This document shows positions 43,206 through 52,285 of a stretch of DNA of 64,000 nt, in pieces. The translations under genes and the position numbers were made by a program. The stretch covers positions 558,001 through 622,000 of the forward strand of contig NZ_JNIF01000003.1 of NCBI RefSeq assembly GCF_000702445.1. Reading direction: 5' to 3'. The notes beneath the pieces were generated by a model. That model was not told the DNA's origin. It saw only the letters and a list, made by a program, of their open reading frames with translations, and searched no databases. Positions within the stretch are counted from its first letter, which is position 1. Each line of letters starts with the position of its first letter. The DNA is from Bryobacter aggregatus MPL3. Lineage in GTDB: Bacteria > Acidobacteriota > Terriglobia > Bryobacterales > Bryobacteraceae.

Positions 43206-44330
43206 TTAATTCGCCGAGGCGGAACTCATCGCAATGAAATTCGCTTTCGCCTCGCTAGCGCCCGATCCGCCCTGCACCAGAAACACTCCCACCAGTCCTT
43301 TGCTGGGATCGACCCAGCCATGCGTCCCGAAAGCACCGCCATGTCCGAAAGTCCCCTCGGACCACAGCATCGCCGCTCCAGCCGGATCCCGCACCACTTC
43401 CCAGGTGAGTCCGAATCCGGTGCCCGGATTGTGCCCGGCCTTCAGATCGCCCGTCTGGACAATGGTCATCGCATGGATACTCGCCTTCGACAGCAGCCGC
43501 TTGCCACCCCAGACGCCGCCATTCAGCATCATCTGGTAGAAGTGCGACAAGTCCTCGGCCGTCGAGTACAGACCAAATTCCGGGGCAGAATAGGTCGCGC
43601 CGGCCCTCATCTCGCGCGAATCGCCACCCAGCGTCGTATGCGGGCAGGGAGACAACTTGCCTTCCTTCGAGCAATAGTTCACGACAATGCGATCCTTCTT
43701 GTCAGCAGGCGGGAAGTAAAAGCTGTCTTTCATCCCCAGCGGCTGCAGCAGACGCTTGGCCACAAAGTCTTCGTACTTCATGCCACTCCGTACCTCCACC
43801 AGCCGGCCGAGCGTAGCAAGCGCCATGTTCGAGTACACCCACTTCGTGCCCGGCTCCTGCAGCAAGGGCACCGTCGCATAGAACTTCACCGCATCGGCAA
43901 GCGTCGTTTTCATCGAGTACTGCCATTCCTTGCGCTCGCCCGGCGGGTCGGCAGCCATCCCGGAGGTATGCGTCATGAGGTGGCGCACCAGCACGCCCGG
44001 TTTGTCGGCAAATTCCGGCAGATACTTCGCCACCGGATCATTCAGATTCAGCTTGCCTTCCTCCACCATCATCATCGCGGCCACTCCGGTCAGCGGCTTG
44101 GTCATCGACATGATCTGGAAAATCGAATCCTTGCGCATCGGCTTCTTGTTTTCGATATCGGCCAGGCCAGTTGTCTCAAAATGAACGGGTTGCCCCTTTT
44201 CGAGCACCAGGGTTACCGTCCCGCTGATCCCGCCGCGATCGACATGGCTCTGCATCCTGGGCTTGATATTGGCCAACGTATTGAGGTCAGCGGCCTGCAT
44301 CGCCGCAAGAAAAACGAGAGTTTGGAGCAT
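43206..44330 (-). CDS. Serine hydrolase of the class C beta-lactamase family
   Basis: 374 residues with a short signal peptide (MLQTLVFLAAMQA). Motifs: S-x-x-K as SMTK (Ser75, Lys78), Y-x-N as WVYSNMALA, and GHGGAFGT in the position of the KTG triad. The fold is shared by AmpC, D-aminopeptidases, EstB-like esterases and PBP-like peptidases. The substrate is therefore open; the protein probably acts in the periplasm. Divergent from the following unknown exported protein. Confidence 0.88.
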   Translation of the reverse strand: MLQTLVFLAAMQAADLNTLANIKPRMQSHVDRGGISGTVTLVLEKGQPVHFETTGLADIENKKPMRKDSIFQIMSMTKPLTGVAAMMMVEEGKLNLNDPVAKYLPEFADKPGVLVRHLMTHTSGMAADPPGERKEWQYSMKTTLADAVKFYATVPLLQEPGTKWVYSNMALATLGRLVEVRSGMKYEDFVAKRLLQPLGMKDSFYFPPADKKDRIVVNYCSKEGKLSPCPHTTLGGDSREMRAGATYSAPEFGLYSTAEDLSHFYQMMLNGGVWGGKRLLSKASIHAMTIVQTGDLKAGHNPGTGFGLTWEVVRDPAGAAMLWSEGTFGHGGAFGTHGWVDPSKGLVGVFLVQGGSGASEAKANFIAMSSASAN

Positions 44331-44418
44331 AACTAGGGTGCCGGACCCATCAAGATATCACGCCGAGACAGGATAAGAGAATCTTCATCCGCGGTGTAGC
44401 CTAGTGTGTAGACTCCGA

Positions 44419-46086
44419 ATGAATAGACGTAATGCCCTTCTCACGCTAGGGGCCGCCCCCCTGGCCGCGCAAAGCACCACGCAAACAACAGACGACAAAC
44501 TGATGCAACTCGTACTCGACCGCAGTGCAAAAGGCATCGAGTCCCTGCTGAAGAATCAAATTACAGACCCGGCCAGTCCCTGGCAAGGCATGCTCCTCAA
44601 TGTTTACGGCGTTCCCGTCGTCATCAGCATGGCCAGCATGCTCGACTTTGTCACCGCCGCGCTGGTCCACCCCAAGAGCAAGTACTATCGCAACGCAGAA
44701 GTGATGAGCCGCCTGAAGCTGGCCGCCGCCGGGCTGAAGCGCGACCAAAGTCCTGCCGGATACATCAACAATCTCGACACGAATTTCAATTCGCCGCCCG
44801 ACACCGCCTTCGCCGTCCAAGCTGCGGCCCAAGGCCTCATGGTGGCGAAGAAAATGGGCGATCGCGAAGTCTACTCAGTCGTCGAGCCCTTCGTAAAATC
44901 CGCCTCGGACGGCCTCGCCGTCGGCGGCATTCATACTCCCAATCACCGTTGGGTCCTCTGCGGCGCACTTGCCCTCGCCAATCAGAGCCTCCCCAATGCG
45001 GCCTATACCAAGCGCATCGACCAGTGGCTCGCCGAAGGCATCGACATCGATGAGGATGGCCAATACACGGAACGCTCGATGGGCACCTACAATACCATCG
45101 TCGACTCCGCGCTCATCCACGTCGCCGAGTATCACAACCGTCCGGAACTCTTTGAGCACGTCCGCGCGAATTTGAACTCGCTGCTGTACATGATCAACCC
45201 CAACGGCGAGATTGTCACCGACTTCTCCCGCCGCCAGGACCAGTTCACCCGCGCCACTCCAGCCGGCTACTACTTCCCGCTGCAAGTGATGGCGATTCGC
45301 GACAAGAACCCCGTCTTCGGCGGTCTCGCCGCCCAGTACCGCGAGACCGGACTCTCGCTCAGCCACGCCATCCTGCGTCCCGAGTTCCTCAAACCGCTGG
45401 CCACCGCGCCCGTCCCCACCAACTACCGCAAGGATTTCACGCACAACCACGTCACGCGCATCCGCCGCGGCAACCAGGCAGCAACGGTGTTCTACAACGG
45501 CGGCAGCCGCATCATGAACATGAACAAGGGGGAGATCGCCGTCACCGCCGTCCGCTTCATCAGCGCCTTCTTCGGCAAGGCCCAGTTCAAGCCGCAGGAC
45601 TTCAAGGTCACCAAGGAAGGCATCTTCATGTCGCAGAAGCTGGAAGGCCCTTACTACCAGCCCTTCACGCCGACGCGCAAGATCGACAGCGAAATGTGGG
45701 ATTCGACGCAGAAGCAGAGGCCCCGCACCGAGATCTCCACCTTTGAGCAAAGCGCCTATCTCACCGAAGCCGAAGGCGGCTACGACCTGCGCATCCGCAG
45801 CTCTGGCACGGCCAAGGTACCGATCACCATTGAGATCGCGCTCCGCGAAGGCGGCAAACTCGAAGGCGTCACGCCGGTCCCCAACGCTCCGCCCGATTCC
45901 TACCTCATCGCGGGCCAGGAAGCCACTTACCGTGTGGGCAACGATGTCCTCAAGATCAGCCCAGGAGCCACCGCGCATCATTGGACCTCGAACATCCGGT
46001 ATATTGATCCCAAGATCCCGGGCCCAACCATTTACCTGACGGGTTTCTCGCCCTTTGATCACACCATTCACTTCCGCTTCGCCTAA
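44419..46086 (+). CDS. Tat-exported protein of unknown function
   Basis: 555 residues. Leader MNRRNALLTLGAAPLAAQ (RR) suggests Tat export. The first 330 residues or so look all-helical (repeated LxxAxxGLxxxxKxxxD pattern), as in (alpha/alpha)-toroid proteins. The last 200 are beta-rich, with GGSRIMNMNKGEIAV and YDLRIRSSGTAKVPITIEIAL. That two-part layout resembles heparinase/alginate-lyase-like proteins, but I see no catalytic motif and do not assign it. The ATG at 44419 is preferred to an upstream GTG. It is 12 nt upstream of a YncE-like propeller gene, so both are likely co-transcribed. Confidence 0.55.
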   Translation: MNRRNALLTLGAAPLAAQSTTQTTDDKLMQLVLDRSAKGIESLLKNQITDPASPWQGMLLNVYGVPVVISMASMLDFVTAALVHPKSKYYRNAEVMSRLKLAAAGLKRDQSPAGYINNLDTNFNSPPDTAFAVQAAAQGLMVAKKMGDREVYSVVEPFVKSASDGLAVGGIHTPNHRWVLCGALALANQSLPNAAYTKRIDQWLAEGIDIDEDGQYTERSMGTYNTIVDSALIHVAEYHNRPELFEHVRANLNSLLYMINPNGEIVTDFSRRQDQFTRATPAGYYFPLQVMAIRDKNPVFGGLAAQYRETGLSLSHAILRPEFLKPLATAPVPTNYRKDFTHNHVTRIRRGNQAATVFYNGGSRIMNMNKGEIAVTAVRFISAFFGKAQFKPQDFKVTKEGIFMSQKLEGPYYQPFTPTRKIDSEMWDSTQKQRPRTEISTFEQSAYLTEAEGGYDLRIRSSGTAKVPITIEIALREGGKLEGVTPVPNAPPDSYLIAGQEATYRVGNDVLKISPGATAHHWTSNIRYIDPKIPGPTIYLTGFSPFDHTIHFRFA

Positions 46087-46098
46087 GGCCATCGATTT

Positions 46099-47097
46099 AT
46101 GAAAGCTCTTCGTCACACCGCCCTCGCACTGAGCCTGCTCAGTTCCGCCGCATTCTCCGCGCCTCCGGAAGGAGGCGTGCTGCTGGTGGCCAACAAGGGC
46201 GACCAGACTCTCGGCATCATCGACCCCGCCGCCGGCAAGCAAGTGGCCACCGTCGCCGAAAACGGCATCACGGGCCATGAGGTGATCGCCTCACCCGACG
46301 GTAAGTTCGCCTATGTGCCCATCTACGGCAACTCCGGCGTCGGCAAGCCTGGCACCGACGGCAAGAACATGATCGTCGTCGACATTGCCACGCGCAAGAT
46401 CGTCGGCAATCTCGATTTCGGCAAGGGCCTGCGGCCGCATTGCCCGATCATCGGCCCCAAGGACGGTCTGCTCTACGTCACCACCGAGAATGAAAATACG
46501 ATCTCGGTGATCGACCCTAAAACACTGAAAATCGTCGGCACCATCCCCACCGGACAGAAGGAATCGCACATGCTCGCCTTGTCCAACAACGGCAAGCGCG
46601 GCTACACGGCCAACGTCGGTCCGGGGACGGTTTCGGTACTCGACACGATCTCGCGCAAGCTGATCACGACGATTCCGATATCGACCAACACGCAGCGCAT
46701 CTCGATCTCGGTCGACGACAAGTACGTCTTCACCGCAGACCAGACCACGCCGCGCCTGGCCGTGATCGATACAGCAACCAACAAGGTGACTAAATGGATC
46801 ACGCTGCCCGAATCAGGCTACGGCACCGCGCCAACCCCCGATGGCAAGTTCCTGGTGGTTGCGGTACCCAAGGCAAACCAGGTCGCCATTGTCGACCTGG
46901 CGCAGATGAAGGTCACCAAGACCATTGACCTGCCCTCGATTCCGCAGATGGCGGTAGTACGTCCTGACGGTAAGTATGCCTACGTGTCCTGCGACGTCAG
47001 CGGCAAGGTCGCGGCCATCCGCACTTCCGATTGGAAAGTGGAGAAGCTGATCGACGCGGGTAAGTCCGCAGACGGGCTCGCTTGGGCCGGTCGCTAG
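46099..47097 (+). CDS. YncE-like beta-propeller protein
   Basis: 332 residues: signal peptide (MKALRHTALALSLLSSAAFS) then seven-bladed YVTN/YncE-type repeats (for example VTTENENTISVIDPKTLKIVGTI and GYTANVGPGTVSVLDTISRK). No active-site motif. Probably a secreted binding or scaffold protein. It follows the unknown exported protein by 12 nt and is closed by a strong terminator. Confidence 0.82.
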   Translation: MKALRHTALALSLLSSAAFSAPPEGGVLLVANKGDQTLGIIDPAAGKQVATVAENGITGHEVIASPDGKFAYVPIYGNSGVGKPGTDGKNMIVVDIATRKIVGNLDFGKGLRPHCPIIGPKDGLLYVTTENENTISVIDPKTLKIVGTIPTGQKESHMLALSNNGKRGYTANVGPGTVSVLDTISRKLITTIPISTNTQRISISVDDKYVFTADQTTPRLAVIDTATNKVTKWITLPESGYGTAPTPDGKFLVVAVPKANQVAIVDLAQMKVTKTIDLPSIPQMAVVRPDGKYAYVSCDVSGKVAAIRTSDWKVEKLIDAGKSADGLAWAGR

Positions 47098-47116
47098 GTC
47101 GACGCTACGTGGAAAC

Positions 47117-47147
47117 AAAGGGGGAGGCCTTGAAGGCCTCCCCCTTT
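47117..47147. terminator. Strong Rho-independent terminator
   Basis: 13-bp perfect stem (47117-47129 with 47135-47147), TTGAA loop, ending in TTTT. Confidence 0.92.
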
Positions 47148-47210
47148 TCTATTGGTGTTTGTGTAGGGATGGATGTGTTCGGAAGCCCACTCGAACAGCG
47201 CGGAAAAGGC

Positions 47211-47285
47211 TCACGATTTGCCGAGTAAGTGACAGAGGGCCAGCTCTAGAACGCGGTAGCTGAGAAAACCGTAAGATTTTTTCAT
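47211..47285 (-). pseudogene. Possible 24-residue remnant of a transposase C-terminus
   Basis: A 24-codon frame (MKKSYGFLSYRVLELALCHL...) with a very good ribosome-binding site (GGAGG, 9 nt before ATG). The KKSYGFRSYxxxELALYHxLG-like sequence resembles, from memory, the C-terminal end of certain IS transposases, but the part that should precede it is absent. The rest of the 47,148-47,316 spacer holds nothing else recognised. Confidence 0.3.
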
Positions 47286-47316
47286 CGTGACTTTCCTCCG
47301 TCTAAACTAAAAACCT

Positions 47317-48348
47317 GTGGACGTTTCCATGTCATTCAGATCAGTTGCCGCAAAGATAAGGATGGTCGTCACAGTAGCCGCCCTCCTTACACTCGGCCTT
47401 ACAAATAGTCATGCGCAGTCGACCAAGAGCCCACTGCAAACGGTGCAGCTACCCGACGAATCCGCAGGAATTGACGGGATTGCCCGGACACTGGTTGCCG
47501 CCTTCGATCAAGCCGACATTGTCGCCTTAGGCGAGGCACACCAGCGGAAACTGGATTCCGATCTGCGAATCGCTATGGTTCGCAGTCCCGCCTTCGCGAG
47601 GAAGGTGCGGTCGATCGTGATCGAGTGCGGCAGTACTTCCGAGCAGTCGACTCTGGACCGTTATATTCGGGGTGAGAACATCTCCCTGGCCCAACTGGCG
47701 CAGGTCTGGAAGACCACAACCCAGGCGGCCAACGGATTCTGCGGCTCGCCGGTTTACCTGGACTTCTTGACCGCCGTCCGCGACGTCAATTCGAAGCTGC
47801 CTGGCGATGCGCAAGTTCGCGTCTTCGGGGGGGACCCCGGCCCAGGAGATACCCGTAGCCGGGAAACCGCCGCCGTCTCCATCCTGAAGGAACAGGTGCT
47901 TCAGAAGCATGGGAAAGCCTTGGTTGTTTATGGTGCCGCGCACTTCTATCGGAACCTGACCAAGGATTACCTTTCCAGCATGGGCGACGACATCGGTATC
48001 GCGAGGATGCTGGATATCGACTATCCCGGTCGAACCTTCGTGGTGATTCCAGTGGGTGCTCTCGATCGTCCGCCGGCCGTCAAAGTGGACCTTGATCCTG
48101 ACTATCAAAAGTTCGACCGTGCCTTGAAGACGCAGGTGCGTCCGGTACTTGTGCCTCTCCAACGCCTGCCCTACCGGGACTTCACCGCTGAAGAGTTTCT
48201 TGGCCGCACGGTGACCACCTGCCGCGGCCCGGGCGGCTGCAGGAGCGTATTCAAGGGCAGCACGCTTACTCTCGGCCAAATGGCCGACGCGTGCGTTTAT
48301 GTTGGCGGGAGCACCGAGGTGGATACGAAAGCAAAGCCAGGTCGTTAG
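47317..48348 (+). CDS. Secreted erythromycin-esterase/ChaN-like protein
   Basis: 343 residues. Signal peptide in the first 35 residues. The core has VALGEAHQRK, IVIECGS, RVFGGDPG and LVVYGAAHFY, matching the order of the conserved GE-x-H, E, and H blocks of the EreA/ChaN/TIKI-like fold. The second half is unrelated to known resistance esterases, so macrolide hydrolysis should not be assumed. The GTG at 47317 lies 14 nt from a TAAACT hexamer; the ATG at 47329 is an alternative. It converges on the Oar-like receptor. Confidence 0.6.
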   Translation: MDVSMSFRSVAAKIRMVVTVAALLTLGLTNSHAQSTKSPLQTVQLPDESAGIDGIARTLVAAFDQADIVALGEAHQRKLDSDLRIAMVRSPAFARKVRSIVIECGSTSEQSTLDRYIRGENISLAQLAQVWKTTTQAANGFCGSPVYLDFLTAVRDVNSKLPGDAQVRVFGGDPGPGDTRSRETAAVSILKEQVLQKHGKALVVYGAAHFYRNLTKDYLSSMGDDIGIARMLDIDYPGRTFVVIPVGALDRPPAVKVDLDPDYQKFDRALKTQVRPVLVPLQRLPYRDFTAEEFLGRTVTTCRGPGGCRSVFKGSTLTLGQMADACVYVGGSTEVDTKAKPGR

Positions 48349-48379
48349 AGGATAACTCGCGATCAACGGCAAAACAAAA

Positions 48380-48405
48380 ACAGCCACCCCTCACGGAGTG
48401 GCTGT
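48380..48405 (-). terminator. Terminator of the TonB-dependent receptor gene
   Basis: 8-bp stem (ACAGCCAC/GTGGCTGT, 48380-48387 with 48398-48405). On the minus strand it is followed by TTTTGTTTTG, so it works mainly for the receptor gene; on the plus strand the tail is weak. Confidence 0.8.
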
Positions 48406-48427
48406 CTTGCTTGGGCTGCAGACGGAA

Positions 48428-51400
48428 CTAGAAGTTCAGCTTCAGCGCCAACTGGATCACGCGCCAGCTTTCGCCGTTCTGATTTGTCGTCGACGAACTT
48501 GCCGTCGACATCGTTACGCAGCAGGTCTGACCGAAGAGCGTCGAATTGATCGCCGGAGTTCCCGTCGAAGCATCCCGCGGATTGCGGAAGTTCGGATGGT
48601 TCAGAGCATTGAAAGCCTCTGCCCGGAAGGTCAGCTTCACGCGCTCATTGACGATGAAGCCTTTCGACAAACCAAGGTCAAGATTCCAATACTGCGGCCC
48701 CTGGAAAACATTGCGTCCGATTCCCAGTTCTCCCGGCCCCGGAACCACAAACTGCGAAGCATTGGCGAACATCACCGGACCAAGAACACCAGACTTATTC
48801 TGCAACTTGGCTTGCGGGTAAGAGGTCACCCCCGGCGCCAGAGCCGCGCGGCTCTGCGACGTGGCATTCGCCGTCAGCACACCGGAACGAACCGTGAACG
48901 GCTCACCGGACTGGTAGGTAAAGATCGCGTTCAGGCTCCATCCCCCGGCCACCAGTTGCGTCACGCGGCCCGCATTCCCAAGCAACATCTTGCCTTTGCC
49001 CAACGGCAGCTCATAGATGCCACTCATGTTGATGACGTGGCGCTGATCGAAGTCCGAGCGGCCCCGTTCGTTATCGTAGTTGCGGCTATCGGCTGGCGTA
49101 CGCGCATTGGTTGAGGTCAAGCCGCCACCCGCCGATACTGCCACCGGATCAATCGAAAGGTTATCGATCGATTTCGACAGCGTGTAGGAGCCGCCCAGCA
49201 ATACGCCAGCGGCATCAAAGCGCTTGCGGAAGGTCGCTTGGAAGGAGTGATAGATCGAATCGGCGCCGTTATCAAGATACAGCGCCTGCCAGAACTGCTG
49301 GTTCGGCCGCAGACGCGCCGCGTTGGTCGTCTGTTCGATGCGGTTTGCCATCGAACCGGCAGCATTCTGCGTGATCGACAACTCCGAAGCGCTCGTAGCT
49401 GAGTTGGCAAAAGCGCTCGTGATGATGCCCTGTTGGATCAGAGGAACGGCGCTTGCCCCGATGCAGGGAGACCCGCTTGCCATCGTGCCATCGGCGCGGC
49501 AACCACTGATCGACAGATTCTTCTGCATCGCAAGAAAACTCGGCAGAATCGGCTCCGCATTCACCTGGTTCGCATCATAGCTGCGATACAGGCGCGTCCC
49601 GCGACGTCCGACATAACCGATGCTTCCGACATAGCCCTTGCCGATCTCCCGCTGGATGGTCAGATTCCACATGTGGACGGTGGGTAACTTCAGATTCTGA
49701 TCAAAGACACGAGCCGCCGGGGCCACGTTGTAGGTGCTGATGCTCGGAGTGAGCTGGCTGCTCGGCTTTGCCGTTGGAACACTCAGCGCGTTAGGGAAGC
49801 CATCCCCCAGACGCAGATCGGGTACCGAGCCGCAACCGGGAGTGCTCGCGCCGCCCACAGTCGCCACACAAGAGAAGGTCTGCCCAGGAACCGCTGTCGC
49901 GATCGAGGTGGCCTGGAACGTGTTAATTGGGTCGAAGGCCTGCGAGTATCCCGCACGCACCACCATCTTGTTGGAGCCGCCCGGAGCCCAGGAGATCCCA
50001 AGCCGGGGAGCGAAGGCGCCCCAGTTGAAGTTCTGATACCAGCGGTCCGCATGCACAAAGCTGACCAGCCCTTGGCTCCCGTCAATGTTCTTGTTCGGAA
50101 CATACACCCGGTTGCCCGCTTCGGTCGGCGGAGCATTGATCTCCCAACGCACGCCATAGCTGATGCTCAGATTACGCGTCGCGCGCCATTCGTCTTGCGC
50201 GAAGAAGTTGTACTGCTTGGTCCGCTGGCCCTGCGCCCACAGACTCACCGATTTCGGACCAGTCTGGAAAGGCAGGAAGGTATCGCTGCGCAAGTCTCCG
50301 ATAAAGACATTCGACAACTGCGCCGGAATACCGAGAAGATCATTCACCGAACCCTGCAGCCGGTTGAAGTCTACCGAAGCGATCCCGGCGGCAGAAGCAC
50401 CCGATAAAGCAGGCAGTGTGATCCCTGTCGGTGGACGAATCGTACGCGAAAGAGAAATCACCGGCACCAGCGAAGTCCCGCCGACATCGCCGCGCTGATC
50501 GTTGTGCTGATAGAAGCGGACATTGCCGCCAAACTTATACACATGCGCACCGTTGATGTAAGTCAGATTATTGACATACTGAATCGTATTCACGATACGG
50601 GCACTGCGCGGATTCGACGTATAGTCCACCGACGAGTTATTGAAAGTAAAACGGGGTGTGTTCGGGAACAGCGGATTCGCTTCGCCCTGCGTAAACAGGA
50701 AGTTGAAGCGCGAAAAGCCGACAGTAAACTCGTTCACCAGCCGTGGGCTGAGCGTGCTGCGAAGGCCGATCGCGATGTTATGCGCCGGACGAAACACTTC
50801 GCCGCGCGCCGGATAGCCCGGCAACACTTGCGGGCGTCCATTGAGCGGATCGCCATTCAGCGTATTCTGCTCGGCGCCCAGCCAACGGCCAAAGAGATTG
50901 TGACGGTCATTGATCGTATGATCGATGCGCGCCAGATACTGCGGGCCGCGAATCTTGAACGGTGTGTTCCAGCTATAAATCCCCAAATTCAGGCCATCGC
51001 CGGCAGCATAGGAATTCGGAGCCGGATAGCCGCCCAGCACACGCTTAACCGCCGAATCCATTCCTCCGTTCTGGAAAATGTTGAAGCTCGCCACGCAGTT
51101 AATGTCCGTGTTTGCCGCGCAGTTGCGCACGCCGGGAGCGAGAGCGCCGCTCCTCGGATCCACCAAGAGCGGGGTGTTCTGTGTAATCGTCGTCCCGTTC
51201 AACTGAAAGGGAGACCGCGGATCCACCACAAAATAGCGATAGTTCCCGGCCAAAGCAGTCGGTGAATACAAGTTGACCGTCGAACCCAAAACCTTATCGA
51301 TCGGGTCGGCAAAGTTCACCTGTTGCCCCTGCCAGGAGCCGAAGAAGAAAGTTTTGTTCTTCCGGATCGGTCCGCCGAGTTCGAAGCCGTATTGGTTCAT

Positions 51401-52216
51401 TTTGATGATCGGCTTCTCCTGTCCCTGCGCGCGGGCAAAGAACTCGTTCGCGTTCAGCGCTGTATTGCGAAAGAACTCAAACGCGGTGCCATGGAACTGA
51501 TTGGTGCCGCTGCGCGTCGCCACAGAGATGTTGGCCCCCGAGTTGCGGCCCTCTTCCGCCGAAGGATTCGAGGTTGTGACCTTAAACTCCTGGACATTAT
51601 CCGGGTTAATGCGAAAGATATTATTCGTTGGATTCGGGTAAGTGGATTCGTTCGCATCAATGCCGTCGATCGTGACATTGACAGCCGTGCCGCGCGAACC
51701 ATTGACATTGACTTGATTCCCCGAACGCTGTACAACTCCCGGCTCGTACATGAGTAAATTGAGAGGATTGCGGCCATTCAACGGCAGCGATTCAATCGCT
51801 TTGCGCTCGACAACGTTGCCGATCACCGCATTATTGGTCTGAATGGTCTCCGCTCCGGCAACCACGTCGATGGACTCATTGGCTCCGCCCAATTCGAGTG
51901 TCGCGTTGACCGATGCGGGAGTATTAATCTGAAGTACAACTTGACTGACCGAGTATTTTTTAAAGCCCAAAGCTTCGACATGTAATGTGTAGCTTCCGGC
52001 GGGGATGGAAGGAAAAGTATAAAGCCCCGCGGCCGTAGTCGATTGTGTATACTTGACTCCGGTCGCTTCATTGACTGCATTGACAACTGCACCTGGAACG
52101 GTTGCGCCGGAAGAGTCCGTTACAGTGCCTCCGAGTTGCGTGGTAGAAGTCTGAGCAAAGATCACTGCGCTTAATGCAAGCAGCACAAAAAGCGACTGTA
52201 ATGCTCGAAAACTCAT
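48428..52216 (-). CDS. Oar-like TonB-dependent receptor with carboxypeptidase-regulatory domain
   Basis: 1262 residues with signal peptide (MSFRALQSLFVLLALSAVIFAQ). A carboxypeptidase-regulatory-like domain (about 27-110) is followed by the plug (about 115-240, with LPLNGRNPLNLL and DGIDANE) and a large beta-barrel that ends in phenylalanine (QLALKLNF), the usual BamA recognition signal. Acidobacteria carry dozens of these, usually for import of large carbohydrate or peptide nutrients. The ATG at 52216 is chosen; a much longer open frame upstream is antisense to the SDR gene. No SusD-type partner is nearby, which is usual in this phylum. Confidence 0.9.
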   Translation of the reverse strand: MSFRALQSLFVLLALSAVIFAQTSTTQLGGTVTDSSGATVPGAVVNAVNEATGVKYTQSTTAAGLYTFPSIPAGSYTLHVEALGFKKYSVSQVVLQINTPASVNATLELGGANESIDVVAGAETIQTNNAVIGNVVERKAIESLPLNGRNPLNLLMYEPGVVQRSGNQVNVNGSRGTAVNVTIDGIDANESTYPNPTNNIFRINPDNVQEFKVTTSNPSAEEGRNSGANISVATRSGTNQFHGTAFEFFRNTALNANEFFARAQGQEKPIIKMNQYGFELGGPIRKNKTFFFGSWQGQQVNFADPIDKVLGSTVNLYSPTALAGNYRYFVVDPRSPFQLNGTTITQNTPLLVDPRSGALAPGVRNCAANTDINCVASFNIFQNGGMDSAVKRVLGGYPAPNSYAAGDGLNLGIYSWNTPFKIRGPQYLARIDHTINDRHNLFGRWLGAEQNTLNGDPLNGRPQVLPGYPARGEVFRPAHNIAIGLRSTLSPRLVNEFTVGFSRFNFLFTQGEANPLFPNTPRFTFNNSSVDYTSNPRSARIVNTIQYVNNLTYINGAHVYKFGGNVRFYQHNDQRGDVGGTSLVPVISLSRTIRPPTGITLPALSGASAAGIASVDFNRLQGSVNDLLGIPAQLSNVFIGDLRSDTFLPFQTGPKSVSLWAQGQRTKQYNFFAQDEWRATRNLSISYGVRWEINAPPTEAGNRVYVPNKNIDGSQGLVSFVHADRWYQNFNWGAFAPRLGISWAPGGSNKMVVRAGYSQAFDPINTFQATSIATAVPGQTFSCVATVGGASTPGCGSVPDLRLGDGFPNALSVPTAKPSSQLTPSISTYNVAPAARVFDQNLKLPTVHMWNLTIQREIGKGYVGSIGYVGRRGTRLYRSYDANQVNAEPILPSFLAMQKNLSISGCRADGTMASGSPCIGASAVPLIQQGIITSAFANSATSASELSITQNAAGSMANRIEQTTNAARLRPNQQFWQALYLDNGADSIYHSFQATFRKRFDAAGVLLGGSYTLSKSIDNLSIDPVAVSAGGGLTSTNARTPADSRNYDNERGRSDFDQRHVINMSGIYELPLGKGKMLLGNAGRVTQLVAGGWSLNAIFTYQSGEPFTVRSGVLTANATSQSRAALAPGVTSYPQAKLQNKSGVLGPVMFANASQFVVPGPGELGIGRNVFQGPQYWNLDLGLSKGFIVNERVKLTFRAEAFNALNHPNFRNPRDASTGTPAINSTLFGQTCCVTMSTASSSTTNQNGESWRVIQLALKLNF

Positions 52217-52273
52217 AAAAAGGTTGAGCCCCCTGAAGTGTTGGAATTCCCTTAGGATAGCGCCCTCGCCGTC

Positions 52274-52279
52274 TACAAT
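52274..52279 (+). promoter_or_regulatory. -10-like TACAAT, 12 nt before the SDR ATG
   Basis: TACAAT precedes the ATG at 52286 by 12 nt with no ribosome-binding site, so the transcript is probably leaderless. The divergent TonB-receptor promoter must share this 69-bp spacer. Confidence 0.45.
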
Positions 52280-52285
52280 GGAGCC

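Noticed and set aside
44875-46278. 467-codon minus-strand frame opposite the Tat-exported protein
   Set aside because: Low-complexity Gly/Asp/Val/Ala translation, no start signal, overlaps two well-formed genes.
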